Below are positions 1-8,759 of a DNA stretch of 41,945 bases, piece after piece. The position numbers and the translations under genes were made by a program. Origin of the DNA: Myxococcales bacterium FL481 (GTDB lineage Bacteria; Myxococcota_A; Polyangia; Nannocystales; Nannocystaceae); the NCBI GenBank assembly GCA_006508105.1, contig QKPP01000118.1:1-41945 (forward strand). The letters run 5' to 3'. The notes under the pieces were generated by a model that made no database searches, was not told the origin of the DNA, and was given only the letters and a program-made list of their open reading frames with translations. The first letter of the stretch is position 1, and each line of letters begins with the position of its first letter.

Positions 1-36
1 GACGATGACGATGACGATGATGACGACGATGACGAC
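1..36 (+). repeat. Poly-aspartate codon tract (GAY)n, 5' end outside window
   Basis: Twelve in-frame GAC/GAT codons encode an Asp run at the visible start of the VWA protein. Both synonymous codons are mixed, which suggests selection on the peptide as well as slippage. It probably forms an extended acidic linker that may bind calcium. Confidence 0.8.
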
Positions 37-891
37 GAAACCGACGAGGGCCCCAAGTGGGACATCGGCGAACTGCCGACCGGCGCGCCCCCCAACGACC
101 AGTGCGATATCGACTTCCTGTTCGTGATCGACAGCTCCGGGTCCATGGCCAACGAGCAAACCGCCCTCGCTGCCTCCGTCCCGGAGTTCGTCAGCACGGT
201 CCAAGACGTGCTCGAACTCGAGACGTATCACCTGGCGGTGGCCACCACCGACGAGTACGAGTTCAACACGCCCGAGTGCACCATGCTGGGCGGTCTGGTG
301 GTACAAACCGGCGGAGAGAACTCGAGCGATCAAACCTGTGGCCCGTACGCCGCCGGAAACAACTACATGACCGAGGAAGACGACCTGGGCACGGCGTTTC
401 CCTGCGCGGGCATGGTCGGGACCGATGGCAGCGGCGACGAGAAGCCAATGCAAGCGATGGTAGAGGTTCTCGACGGCACCGCCGAGAGCTGCGTCGGCGA
501 CCTCATACGCAAAGACGCGCTACTGGTCATCGTCATCATCACCGACGAGAACGACTCGCCGACCGGTGACACTGCGCCGGGCAATCTTGGTTCCAACGGG
601 ACCCCCGACGAGTGGTACGACGCCGTCATCGAGGCGAAGGACGGCGAGGACGAGAGCATCGTCGTGCTGTCGCTGGTCGGGGTGGAAAAGCCCAACCAGT
701 GCACGATCGATTGGGAGGACTCCCTCGGAGGTCTCCTCGGGGGCGCGGAGGTCAACGTCACCACCAAGGAGTTCACCGAGAAATTCGAAGACAACGGCTT
801 CATCGGTGACGTGTGCTCCGCTAGCTACGGAGACTTCTTCACGGAAGCCGTCTCTGTGATTGATCTCGCATGCGAAGAGTGGCTCGAGTAA
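1..891 (+). CDS. VWA-domain secreted protein, 5' truncated by window edge
   Basis: The reading frame is open from base 1, so only the C-terminal 296 residues are visible and the start lies outside the window. It opens with 12 consecutive Asp codons, then a short linker and a von Willebrand factor A domain beginning CDIDFLFVIDSSGSM. DSSGS (about residues 44-48 of the visible part) is a MIDAS metal-binding motif. Paired cysteines across the domain fit an exported protein. Acidic Asp linkers followed by a VWA domain are common in surface lipoproteins of Nannocystis-type myxobacteria, where VWA usually mediates metal-dependent protein binding. A lipoprotein signal upstream of the window is likely but not seen. 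Family assignment is firm; the ligand is unknown. Confidence 0.85.
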   Translation, partial: DDDDDDDDDDDDETDEGPKWDIGELPTGAPPNDQCDIDFLFVIDSSGSMANEQTALAASVPEFVSTVQDVLELETYHLAVATTDEYEFNTPECTMLGGLVVQTGGENSSDQTCGPYAAGNNYMTEEDDLGTAFPCAGMVGTDGSGDEKPMQAMVEVLDGTAESCVGDLIRKDALLVIVIITDENDSPTGDTAPGNLGSNGTPDEWYDAVIEAKDGEDESIVVLSLVGVEKPNQCTIDWEDSLGGLLGGAEVNVTTKEFTEKFEDNGFIGDVCSASYGDFFTEAVSVIDLACEEWLE

Positions 892-907
892 CTCGCGCCA
901 CCGACGC

Positions 908-937
908 AACTGGGCCGATCCCCCGATAGGCCCAGTT
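908..937 (+). terminator. Hairpin, probable terminator of the VWA gene
   Basis: A perfect 9-bp inverted repeat, AACTGGGCC (908-916) and GGCCCAGTT (929-937), flanks a 12-nt loop and begins 16 nt after the VWA stop codon. There is no T tract, so this is a terminator-like hairpin rather than a canonical intrinsic terminator. Confidence 0.5.
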
Positions 938-1115
938 AGACAAAACGAGTAGATCGGAGACTCCGGCGTCGGGATGTTCGCAACGCGGGCAACACCCGCG
1001 GCGGGGGCCGGCTGGCCATGCTCAGCGGGACCTGTAACATTCGTGGGGTTGCGCCCGGTGGCTCGGTCTCTTGCCACGCAAGCGACCTTGGCCGCTAGGA
1101 CCCGCGAGGACTCGC

Positions 1116-2297
<1,182 letters not shown>

Positions 2298-2448
2298 CGT
2301 CGATCTCCCCGCATCCAACCGCCGGGGCGGCCATGCGAGCGCGCCATCGCGCTCACTCGGCCCACACGAAAGGGCCGCCTCGGTCGCTCCGAACCGGGCC
2401 GCGCTGGGGCGTTAGATCGTCCACCACCACGGTGCATCGCCGGGCCCG

Positions 2449-2476
2449 CCCCTCGAGATGGCCCCCTCGAGATGGC
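2449..2476. repeat. Perfect tandem duplication of a 14-bp unit
   Basis: CCCCTCGAGATGGC occurs twice head to tail (2449-2462 and 2463-2476) in noncoding DNA upstream of the Rieske/cytochrome b genes. It could be a regulator site pair or a recent slippage event. Confidence 0.8.
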
Positions 2477-2710
2477 GTACGGTCGAACGCCCGGCGCACG
2501 TCAAGCGCCGCGTCGCCGCCCTGTCGCTGGGCCCTGCGTCCGAGGGGCGCCCCGCGAGCCCCTCTCCCGGCAGTCTGGGGGGAGCGCCGCGAGATCCGCC
2601 GCGCTTGGTGAGGTCGCCGACGGCCGTTCCCCGCCAGATCAACGGCTGCCATCGGATAGGCGCGGATCCGCCACAAGACTGAGCGCGGGCGTTGGCTAGA
2701 CTGTCTCGCT

Positions 2711-2727
2711 CGGGGTTTCGAACCCCG
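2711..2727 (+). promoter_or_regulatory. Leader hairpin 13 nt before the Rieske start codon
   Basis: CGGGGTT (2711-2717), loop TCG, AACCCCG (2721-2727) forms a 7-bp stem ending 13 nt before the ATG at 2741. No Shine-Dalgarno is obvious between hairpin and start. It may tune translation or stabilise the mRNA. It resembles an isolated tRNA T-arm, but no tRNA body surrounds it. Confidence 0.35.
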
Positions 2728-2740
2728 CCCGACGTCGACC

Positions 2741-3337
2741 ATGCCCGCCAACCACGACGACTCCTCCAACGCTCCCTCCGACGCTCCCGAGCGCGCCGCG
2801 GTCGCGAGCACGAACGCGGAGGACACGCGTTCACGCCGCGATTTTCTCAAGAAGGCCACGATCTGCACGTGCTCGCTGGGCGTCGCCGGGGCCACCGCAG
2901 CACCGGGACTGGCGTTGCTCGGCTACCCACTGTCCCACGCGACGACCACGGGTGGCCGCGGGTTCCTGCCCGCCGGCAAGCCGACCCGGTTTGTCGCCGG
3001 CGTGCCGACAAAGGTCGAGCTATTCGACGACACGACCGACGCGTGGAACCGTGTCGAGCAGGTCAAAGTGGGATCAGCCTGGGTGCTTCGCCGCAGCAAC
3101 GGTCTGGTGGCCCTGTCGACCGTCTGCCCTCACGTCGGGTGCGGGATCGAGTACGACGAACAGCACGACAAGTTCTACTGCCCATGCCATCGCTCGTACT
3201 TCGGCCTCGATGGCGCACGTGAAGAGGGACCGTCGCCACGTGACCTCGACGAACTCGAGGTGCAGGAGAAAGACGGCATCATCGAGGTTCGCTACGCCCG
3301 CTTTCGCCAGGGCACCGCCGACAAAGTAGAGATCTGA
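2741..3337 (+). CDS. Rieske iron-sulfur protein of a cytochrome bc-type complex
   Basis: This 198-aa electron-transfer subunit should accept electrons from quinol at the Qo site and pass them toward cytochrome c. The two cluster motifs CPHVGCGI (about residues 128-135) and CPCHRSYF supply the two Cys and two His ligands of a [2Fe-2S] Rieske centre. Residues 32-38 (RRDFLKK) followed by a hydrophobic stretch form a Tat-type signal anchor, as expected for a cofactor-loaded Rieske protein. The stop overlaps the start of the cytochrome b gene by one base (TGATG at 3335-3339), implying translational coupling. It lacks the C-terminal heme-binding additions of some variants. The subunit assignment is secure; whether the donor is menaquinol or ubiquinol cannot be read from sequence. 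Confidence 0.93.
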   Translation: MPANHDDSSNAPSDAPERAAVASTNAEDTRSRRDFLKKATICTCSLGVAGATAAPGLALLGYPLSHATTTGGRGFLPAGKPTRFVAGVPTKVELFDDTTDAWNRVEQVKVGSAWVLRRSNGLVALSTVCPHVGCGIEYDEQHDKFYCPCHRSYFGLDGAREEGPSPRDLDELEVQEKDGIIEVRYARFRQGTADKVEI

Positions 3338-5070
3338 TGCAGCCGCTCATCGATTGGCTCGACGAACGGACGGGGCTCGTCGCGACTTGGCGACAGCTGG
3401 GCGCAGTTGAGGTCCGCAGCGCGGGCATGCAGCATTCGATCGGCGCGGTGTTCGTCTATCTATTCTTCCAGCAAGCAGCGTTGGGAGTGCTGCTGGCGAC
3501 GTACTACAGCCCCTCCGCGAGCGACGCGTGGGCATCGACGGCCTACCTCAACGATCAAGTCACCGGCGGGTGGTTGTTGCGAGGGCTGCACCACCACGGG
3601 ACCTCGGCGATGGTCATCCTGATGGGCGTGTACTTTCTGCGAGCCCTGGCCGTCCGGGCGTACCGCCGGCCGCGAGAGCTGAGGTGGCTGTCGGCACTGC
3701 TGATGGGCGCGCTGATCTTCGCGTTCGCGATCACCGGCTTTCCGCTGCCGTGGGACCAAGATGGGTATTGGGGGGCGAAGATCCGGATGGGCATCATCGG
3801 GACCGCACCCGGCGGCGAGCAAATCGTGTCGCTGCTGACGGCCGGCGACGAGTTTGGCAACCTGACCCTGCTGCGGTTCTACATGTTGCACATTTTCGTG
3901 CTGCCCGTGGTGTTCGTGGGGGCCCTGGTCGTGCACATGTCAGGCGTGTTGCGCGAGCGCCCAACCGCCACGAACGAGGACGACCGGCGACCTCGGCTCT
4001 CCTACTACCCACACCAGCTGTTCTACGACGTCTTGGCCGTCACATTGGTGGCCGCGGCCCTGTTGGGATTCACCGTCTGGAGCCACGGCGCCCCTTTGTA
4101 CGCGCCAGCCCAGCCGGCATCGAGCTACATCGCTCGCCCCGAGTGGTATTTTCTCTCGCTGTTTCAGTTGCTCAAGGTCTTCGACGGGCCCCTGCAGATC
4201 GTCGCCACCACGTTGCTACCGGGCGCACTCGCGACCCTACTGGTCGCCCTGCCCTGGCTCGACCCGGGCTCGGCGAGTACGCCCCGACGCGCGCGCCTCG
4301 TCGTCCCCCTCGCCGCGTTGCTGATGGCCGGCATCGGAACATTGACCGCGATCGCGGTCGCCGAGGACGCGGCCGACGAGGTGTACCAGAAGAACCGCGT
4401 CGCCGCCCGCAGCGATGCCGCACGAGCCCGCGACCTCGCCCTCATCGGCGTGCTCCCCCACGGAGGCGATGCCGTCTACCAAAACGACCCTCAAGTGGCC
4501 GCCAGAACGCTTTTTGCTGACGAATGTGCCACCTGCCACGCCATCGACGGCATCGGCGGGGAGGAGGCCCCGAACCTGACCAACTACGGCGACCGGCAGT
4601 GGCTGCGCGAGGTCATTCGCAACCCCAACGACCCCTTGAAGTACGGCAACACCAAGCTCGATGAGATGGAGGCCTACCCCGAAGACGAGCTTCCCGAGGA
4701 CCAGCTCGTGGCGGTCGTCGAGTACCTCGTGAGCTTGGCCGGCGACGACGCACCGCCCTTCGATGCCAACTTGGCGGCCAAAGGCAAAGCATTGTTCGAC
4801 GATGAGCTTGACTGCAACAACTGCCACGAGACCGAGCCCGGCGAAAGTGGCGACGGTCCCAACCTGAGTGGACTCGGTAGCCAAGCTTGGATCGCCCGCG
4901 TGATCGCGGACTCGAGCGCCGAGGATCTGTTTGGTAGCGAAGCGGACATGCCCAAGTTCGTGGGCAAACTGAGCGAAGACGACCTCACGATGATCGCGGA
5001 GTTCGTGTTTTCGTTGCGCGACGCAGACACCCCAGATCCGTCTCAGCCGGAGGGTGACGACGAGGGCTGA
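3337..5070 (+). CDS. Cytochrome b fused to two C-terminal cytochrome c domains
   Basis: This 577-aa membrane protein is the quinol-oxidising core of the bc-type complex. Residues 1-205 match the b6-like N-terminal four-helix part, with LHHH (84-87) in helix B and H185 and H200 in helix D. Residues 215-340 form the subunit IV-like part with the Qo motif PEWY (268-271). The C-terminus carries two class I cytochrome c heme sites, CATCH (397-401) and CNNCH (493-497), with M444 and M538 as candidate axial ligands. A separate cytochrome c1 is therefore replaced by a fused di-heme tail. In an ungapped comparison with cytochrome b6, H85 aligns with the first helix B heme ligand, but the second position holds Y99 instead of His. 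It is probably co-transcribed with the Rieske gene, with a one-base overlap. Confidence 0.92.
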   Translation: MQPLIDWLDERTGLVATWRQLGAVEVRSAGMQHSIGAVFVYLFFQQAALGVLLATYYSPSASDAWASTAYLNDQVTGGWLLRGLHHHGTSAMVILMGVYFLRALAVRAYRRPRELRWLSALLMGALIFAFAITGFPLPWDQDGYWGAKIRMGIIGTAPGGEQIVSLLTAGDEFGNLTLLRFYMLHIFVLPVVFVGALVVHMSGVLRERPTATNEDDRRPRLSYYPHQLFYDVLAVTLVAAALLGFTVWSHGAPLYAPAQPASSYIARPEWYFLSLFQLLKVFDGPLQIVATTLLPGALATLLVALPWLDPGSASTPRRARLVVPLAALLMAGIGTLTAIAVAEDAADEVYQKNRVAARSDAARARDLALIGVLPHGGDAVYQNDPQVAARTLFADECATCHAIDGIGGEEAPNLTNYGDRQWLREVIRNPNDPLKYGNTKLDEMEAYPEDELPEDQLVAVVEYLVSLAGDDAPPFDANLAAKGKALFDDELDCNNCHETEPGESGDGPNLSGLGSQAWIARVIADSSAEDLFGSEADMPKFVGKLSEDDLTMIAEFVFSLRDADTPDPSQPEGDDEG

Positions 5071-5085
5071 CGGCCGTTGGCGACG

Positions 5086-5114
5086 GGTGTGGTGACGGGC
5101 TAGCCGACCACACC
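5086..5114. terminator. Hairpin between convergent genes, possible bidirectional terminator
   Basis: GGTGTGGT (5086-5093) and ACCACACC (5107-5114) form an 8-bp stem between the cytochrome b stop and the end of the minus-strand DUF2063 gene, partly overlapping the latter. No T tract is present. Confidence 0.4.
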
Positions 5115-5909
5115 GGCGACGACACCGCCTTGGGTCCAGCGCAACAGCCATTGCGCAGCGCGTTGTTCCGGGACCTCGCCCGCGATGGTCCGGCAGACCT
5201 CGGCGAACGTCGCATGACCGGCTACCGCGTCGAGGGCCTCCCACTCATCCCGGGCGATGGGCCGGCTCTTGGGCGCGTACCCCTGACGGGAGACGAGCAT
5301 GCCGTGCTGGTCCGGCCGCCGCGGCAGCTCGCCCGGAGCCGCCTCGCCGGCTTGTCGCCGTTGAGTCACGACCGCAAAGTCGACGCTCGTGACGACGCGC
5401 CGAACCGCAGGCGAGAGCTCCAAGCGAAGGCCCGGCCACCGCTCGGGTGAGATCGCTTGCAGGCTCTGCACGTGGAAAGCCGGCACATCGGCGGCTCGGA
5501 ACGACTCGGCCTCCGCCCGCTCGAGTGCGGCGACCTCCGCGAGCCCCGGCGTCGCTCGGCCTAGCGGGTGCGTCGCCACGAAGCGAGGCAACCCGGCTCC
5601 GATCTCGGCGAGATCGGGGCCCTTCGAGGGGCATGCCAGCACGTAGTCGGTGCACAGGTTTTGGAACCGGGCCGGCCCGACCAGCCACGCCAGCAGCGAA
5701 AATGCCTCGGCCAACACGCCGTGCTGGCGCCAAAAGTACGACTCCGCGTAGACGTCGACGCGATCGATCCGTGAAAAACCCTCGGTCTCGGCGAACCCGG
5801 CCACGAACGCTTCGCGGGCCTGGGGATCAAGGTGCTCGAGGTAGGGACCCACGCCGGTCGGGAACGTGATCGCCTCCCAGAAGCGACGCTGAGTCTCACG
5901 CAAAGTCAC
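5100..5909 (-). CDS. DUF2063 / HvfC-BufC family protein
   Basis: This 269-aa protein belongs by context and N-terminal sequence ([12 protein letters not shown], then [10 protein letters not shown]) to the DNA-binding-annotated DUF2063 family. These are now known as partner proteins of DUF692 oxygenases (HvfC, BufC). The GTG at 5909 is chosen over longer alternatives because GGGAGG sits 5 nt upstream. It overlaps the DUF692 gene by 14 bases, so the two are translationally coupled. In characterised systems the partner binds the precursor peptide and delivers it to the oxygenase. No catalytic motif is visible, consistent with a binding role. The specific function here is inferred from the pairing. 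Confidence 0.82.
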   Translation of the reverse strand: MTLRETQRRFWEAITFPTGVGPYLEHLDPQAREAFVAGFAETEGFSRIDRVDVYAESYFWRQHGVLAEAFSLLAWLVGPARFQNLCTDYVLACPSKGPDLAEIGAGLPRFVATHPLGRATPGLAEVAALERAEAESFRAADVPAFHVQSLQAISPERWPGLRLELSPAVRRVVTSVDFAVVTQRRQAGEAAPGELPRRPDQHGMLVSRQGYAPKSRPIARDEWEALDAVAGHATFAEVCRTIAGEVPEQRAAQWLLRWTQGGVVAGVVG

Positions 5910-6780
5910 GCGAACCTCCCAGCCCCGTGGGGCGAGTCGGGTTCGTGGCCACCGCACCCAGCACGAGCTGCCGGCGTCGTGCGGCCTCGCGCTGCTCGGC
6001 GCGGAGCAACTCCCACGAAGGAATCTCTTCGTCCCACTCCACCAACGCGGAAACCGCCCCGAACCGTCGCAGCGCCGCCTCGTACAGCCGCCAGACCATC
6101 TGAGGAACCGCGCCGGCGTGCGAGTCGAACTTGTAGTGGCCGCGATCGCTGTGGTTCGCCAGGTGAAACTGCCAGACCCGATCGGCCGGTACGGCCTGCA
6201 CGTAGGTCATCGGATCGAATCCGAAGTTAGCCGCGCTCACCACGATGTTATTCAAGTCCAGCAGAATCAGAGCGTCCGCCCGTTCGACCACCTCGGACAA
6301 GAAGGACCACTCCTCCATTTCGTTGTCACGGTAGGTCACGTAAGACGAAACGTTCTCTAGCAGGATGCGCCGACCGAGGTCGTCTTGCACCCGCTTGACT
6401 CGATCCACCACGTGCTGGACCGCTTCGCGGGTGTACGGCAGGGGCAGCAGCTCGTGCGAGTAGTGCCCAGCAAACGTTCCCCAGCACAGGTGTTCGGACA
6501 CCCACACGGGTCGGACCCGTTCGATCAAGCTACGCACGCGTCGGAGGTACGCCACCGGCATGGGATCGGTGGACCCCACGCCCAACGACACGCCATGCAT
6601 CACGACCGGTACGTGCTCGGCGGCGGCGTCGAGCACGGCCAACGGACGTCCCCCGTCGCAAAAGAAGTTCTCCGTGATCACCTCGACGAAGTCCACGTCT
6701 AGGGCGTGGGTCAACGCTCGTTCATAGTGAGGGACCCTGAGTCCTACACCTTCGCCGAGATAGGGTCGTCGCTCAGACAC
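5896..6780 (-). CDS. DUF692 multinuclear non-heme iron oxygenase (MNIO, BufB-like)
   Basis: This 294-aa TIM-barrel-type enzyme carries motifs typical of DUF692: [46 protein letters not shown] and [11 protein letters not shown]. These supply the His, Glu, Asp and Asn ligands of the di/tri-iron centre. Characterised MNIOs (MbnB, TglH, BufB) modify cysteines in ribosomal peptides with a DUF2063-like partner. GTG at 6780 is used, with GAGG 5 nt upstream. The gene is followed by the DUF2063 partner with a 14-bp overlap. Unlike bufferin operons, no small exported Cys-containing precursor precedes it: the 229 bp upstream have no credible gene. The family is certain; the substrate is unknown. Confidence 0.92.
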   Translation of the reverse strand: MSERRPYLGEGVGLRVPHYERALTHALDVDFVEVITENFFCDGGRPLAVLDAAAEHVPVVMHGVSLGVGSTDPMPVAYLRRVRSLIERVRPVWVSEHLCWGTFAGHYSHELLPLPYTREAVQHVVDRVKRVQDDLGRRILLENVSSYVTYRDNEMEEWSFLSEVVERADALILLDLNNIVVSAANFGFDPMTYVQAVPADRVWQFHLANHSDRGHYKFDSHAGAVPQMVWRLYEAALRRFGAVSALVEWDEEIPSWELLRAEQREAARRRQLVLGAVATNPTRPTGLGGSRDFA

Positions 6781-7009
6781 GTACGCCTCAACGAAGCCTT
6801 CGAGCTCACGTTACGCCCGGCGCTTCGCTGCGCCCGACCATAACACGCGTGGGCCCGCCGACCGATCCCGCCGCTTGGGCGAGGCCGGGCCGGACGACTC
6901 GCCAAGGGTCGTTGCAGACCGAGAGCCACCACCGGCGCATCCGACCAAGGTGCGCCGGTTCCAACGATGTTGGCGACAGGCTCGGCGACGCGAGACAAAA
7001 TACCGCCAG

Positions 7010-7714
7010 CTACCGGGCCACACGACCCGCGGTAGCCTCGTCGGCCCCCACGGGGTGCGAGGTCGCGGCCACGCGCGGGAATCGGGCCCGGACCTGGCTC
7101 GCATCGCGGGCCCCGAGCGCCTCCACTCGGTCCAGCATCCGATCTCGACGCGCGCTATCGGTGTTCTTGATGCCCGTAAAGCGCGTGACGCCATACGACT
7201 GAATCCCGACGAACCGCAACCATGCCCGTTCGAGCTGCCGGCTCGCGCTGCGACCGTACACGAAGCGATCCCACCAGCTCGGAGCGTCCATCGTCAGCAA
7301 CACCCGGGCGCTGCGCCCTTTCAATCCGGCTTGGGGCGTGGCCGCGTCACCGTAGAGATACGCCCAACCCGGGAGGAACACGCGATCGATCATGCCCTTG
7401 AACGACGCCGGCACACTCCCCCACCACACGGGACTGGCCACGACCAGATGCGCGGCTCGAGCGATCTGGGCTTGGAGCTCGAGCAGGGCGGGCTCGAGCT
7501 CCTGCGCGCCGAAATCCGGCCCGCGCAAGCGCAGGTCGAACGCCAGCGCGTCGACATCGACCTCGTCCACGCGCAAGCCCGATCGCGCGAGACCTTGCAC
7601 GTAACGGCCGGCCAGCGCACGGTTGAAGCTACCGGGATTCGGATGGCCATGCAGGACCAGCACCCGCGCCTCGATTGGCGACGGAGGAAACGTTCGTCGG
7701 GGCGTAGCAGACAT
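7010..7714 (-). CDS. Flavodoxin-fold NAD(P)H oxidoreductase (KefF/MdaB/NQO type)
   Basis: This 234-aa protein shows the family's FMN phosphate loop near the N-terminus (VLVLHGHPNPGSFNRAL) and SPVWWGSVPASFKGMIDR in the middle, both typical of NAD(P)H:quinone oxidoreductases with a flavodoxin-like fold. These reduce quinones or other electrophiles by two electrons. ATG at 7714 is preferred because the conserved domain starts about 17 residues later and because it leaves an 82-bp divergent promoter region with the LysR gene. A longer upstream reading frame overlaps the regulator and is rejected. The divergent LysR gene and intervening palindrome suggest induction by a quinone or electrophile. 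The substrate is inferred only at family level. Confidence 0.88.
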   Translation of the reverse strand: MSATPRRTFPPSPIEARVLVLHGHPNPGSFNRALAGRYVQGLARSGLRVDEVDVDALAFDLRLRGPDFGAQELEPALLELQAQIARAAHLVVASPVWWGSVPASFKGMIDRVFLPGWAYLYGDAATPQAGLKGRSARVLLTMDAPSWWDRFVYGRSASRQLERAWLRFVGIQSYGVTRFTGIKNTDSARRDRMLDRVEALGARDASQVRARFPRVAATSHPVGADEATAGRVAR

Positions 7715-7771
7715 GCGCAGAGTCTTGGGCATGCGCCTTCGGCTGGCCAGCGGCGCTTTCGCATGTCGCCC

Positions 7772-7785
7772 ATCCGATATCGGAT
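7772..7785. promoter_or_regulatory. Palindromic operator candidate between oxidoreductase and LysR genes
   Basis: ATCCGATATCGGAT is a perfect 14-bp palindrome. A second overlapping GATATC follows at 7784-7789. It lies 11 bp before the LysR start and 57 bp from the oxidoreductase start. The position and symmetry fit a LysR-type recognition site for divergent control and autoregulation. Confidence 0.6.
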
Positions 7786-7796
7786 ATCCTCTGGGC

Positions 7797-8645
7797 ATGG
7801 AACCGCCTGATCCCGCGTGGGAGGACCTCCAGGTGTTGCTCGCCGCGGTGGCCAACGGTTCGCTGAGTGCGGCGGCGCAAGCCCTCCACCTCGGACAAAG
7901 CACCGCCAGTCGACGCCTGGCGCGGCTCGAACGACGGCTGGGAGCGCCATTGCTCGACCGCACGCCCGAGGGCATCCGCCCGACCGACCTGGCCGAGCGA
8001 CTGCTCCCGCATGCGGAGCTGATCGCCGAGCACATGGACAACATCCATCGCGTCGTCAGCGGTGGACAAGATGGCGTCTCGGGGCGCGTGCGCTTGGCCC
8101 TCCCCGACGGTCTCGCCAGCACCTGGCTGGCGCCCCGCCTAGGGGCGCTACTCGAATCGTACCCACGGCTCGAACTCGATTTGCTGATGGGCACCGCGGT
8201 GGTCGACCTGGTGCGACGCGAGGCCGACTTGGCCCTGCGTTTCGTCCCGCCCAGCCACCCCGAACTACTCGTCCGCCGGCTCTCGCGTTTGCCCTTGCGG
8301 GCCTTCGTGGCGCCTTCGCTCGCGGAGGTCCCCGTGCGAAAGCTGCGGTTTATCCAACTGCTCGACCCTGAGGCGGCCTACCTCGAAACTCAGTGGATCA
8401 AGCGCCACGCCCCCGATGCCCCGACCCTCCGCGTGAGTAACTGGAACGCGTTGTTCGCCATGGTCCGCGCGGGCCTCGGCGCGGGGGTGCTGTCCCCGCT
8501 CGTGGCCGAGCCAGTGGGGCTCGTCCCCGTCTCCGCCGTGCCCAAGGTCGGCTCTCGAGACTTGCTGCTGGTCTATCATCCCGCGTTACGAGCTGTGCCC
8601 CGCATCACGGCGGTACGCGACTGGCTGTTGGCCAACGCTCCGTAG
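7797..8645 (+). CDS. LysR-family transcriptional regulator
   Basis: This 282-aa regulator has the LysR winged helix-turn-helix at residues 8-67: LLAAVANGSLSAAAQALHL, then QSTASRRLARLERRLG and LLDR. A C-terminal effector-binding domain follows (SGRVRLALPDGLASTWL onward, ending near ITAVRDWL). The ATG at 7797 puts the HTH at the usual distance from the N-terminus. It is transcribed away from the flavodoxin-fold oxidoreductase and probably controls it through the palindrome at 7772-7785. The lack of a conserved Cys suggests ligand binding rather than direct thiol oxidation sensing; this last point is inference. Confidence 0.92.
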   Translation: MEPPDPAWEDLQVLLAAVANGSLSAAAQALHLGQSTASRRLARLERRLGAPLLDRTPEGIRPTDLAERLLPHAELIAEHMDNIHRVVSGGQDGVSGRVRLALPDGLASTWLAPRLGALLESYPRLELDLLMGTAVVDLVRREADLALRFVPPSHPELLVRRLSRLPLRAFVAPSLAEVPVRKLRFIQLLDPEAAYLETQWIKRHAPDAPTLRVSNWNALFAMVRAGLGAGVLSPLVAEPVGLVPVSAVPKVGSRDLLLVYHPALRAVPRITAVRDWLLANAP

Positions 8646-8759
8646 TCGGCCAGGTCGACGCCGACCCGGGCTTGTGCCGCCCGCGGTGGCGGTCTCATCA
8701 CAGCAATACGCCGAGTTCACGCGGCAAGCGAGACGACGCTTGCCGGCGAGTTGGTCGCG

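Larger units (their letters stand above)
2298..2740 (+). other. Noncoding interval upstream of the Rieske gene
   Basis: No convincing gene is seen in these 443 bases: open frames are Arg/Pro/Gly-rich and have no family signature. It holds a perfect tandem 14-bp repeat (2449-2476) and a short hairpin just before the Rieske start (2711-2727). TAGACT at 2697-2702 could be a -10 element, but no clear -35 partner is visible. Confidence 0.6.

Noticed and set aside
2711-2727. Hairpin GGGGTT-TCG-AACCCC as a tRNA T-arm
   Set aside because: No acceptor, D or anticodon arm can be folded around it, so no tRNA is present.
6744-6998. Small minus-strand frame of 84 residues just upstream of the DUF692 gene, considered as the missing MNIO precursor
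   Set aside because: It lacks a signal peptide and the CxxC-type core, is Arg/Ser-rich, and overlaps the DUF692 start region. It looks like a random GC-rich frame.
7715-8194. Extending the flavodoxin-fold oxidoreductase upstream to about 8194 (394 residues)
   Set aside because: The extra N-terminal part is antisense to the LysR gene, Ser/Arg-rich and unrelated to the family; ATG 7714 gives normal length.
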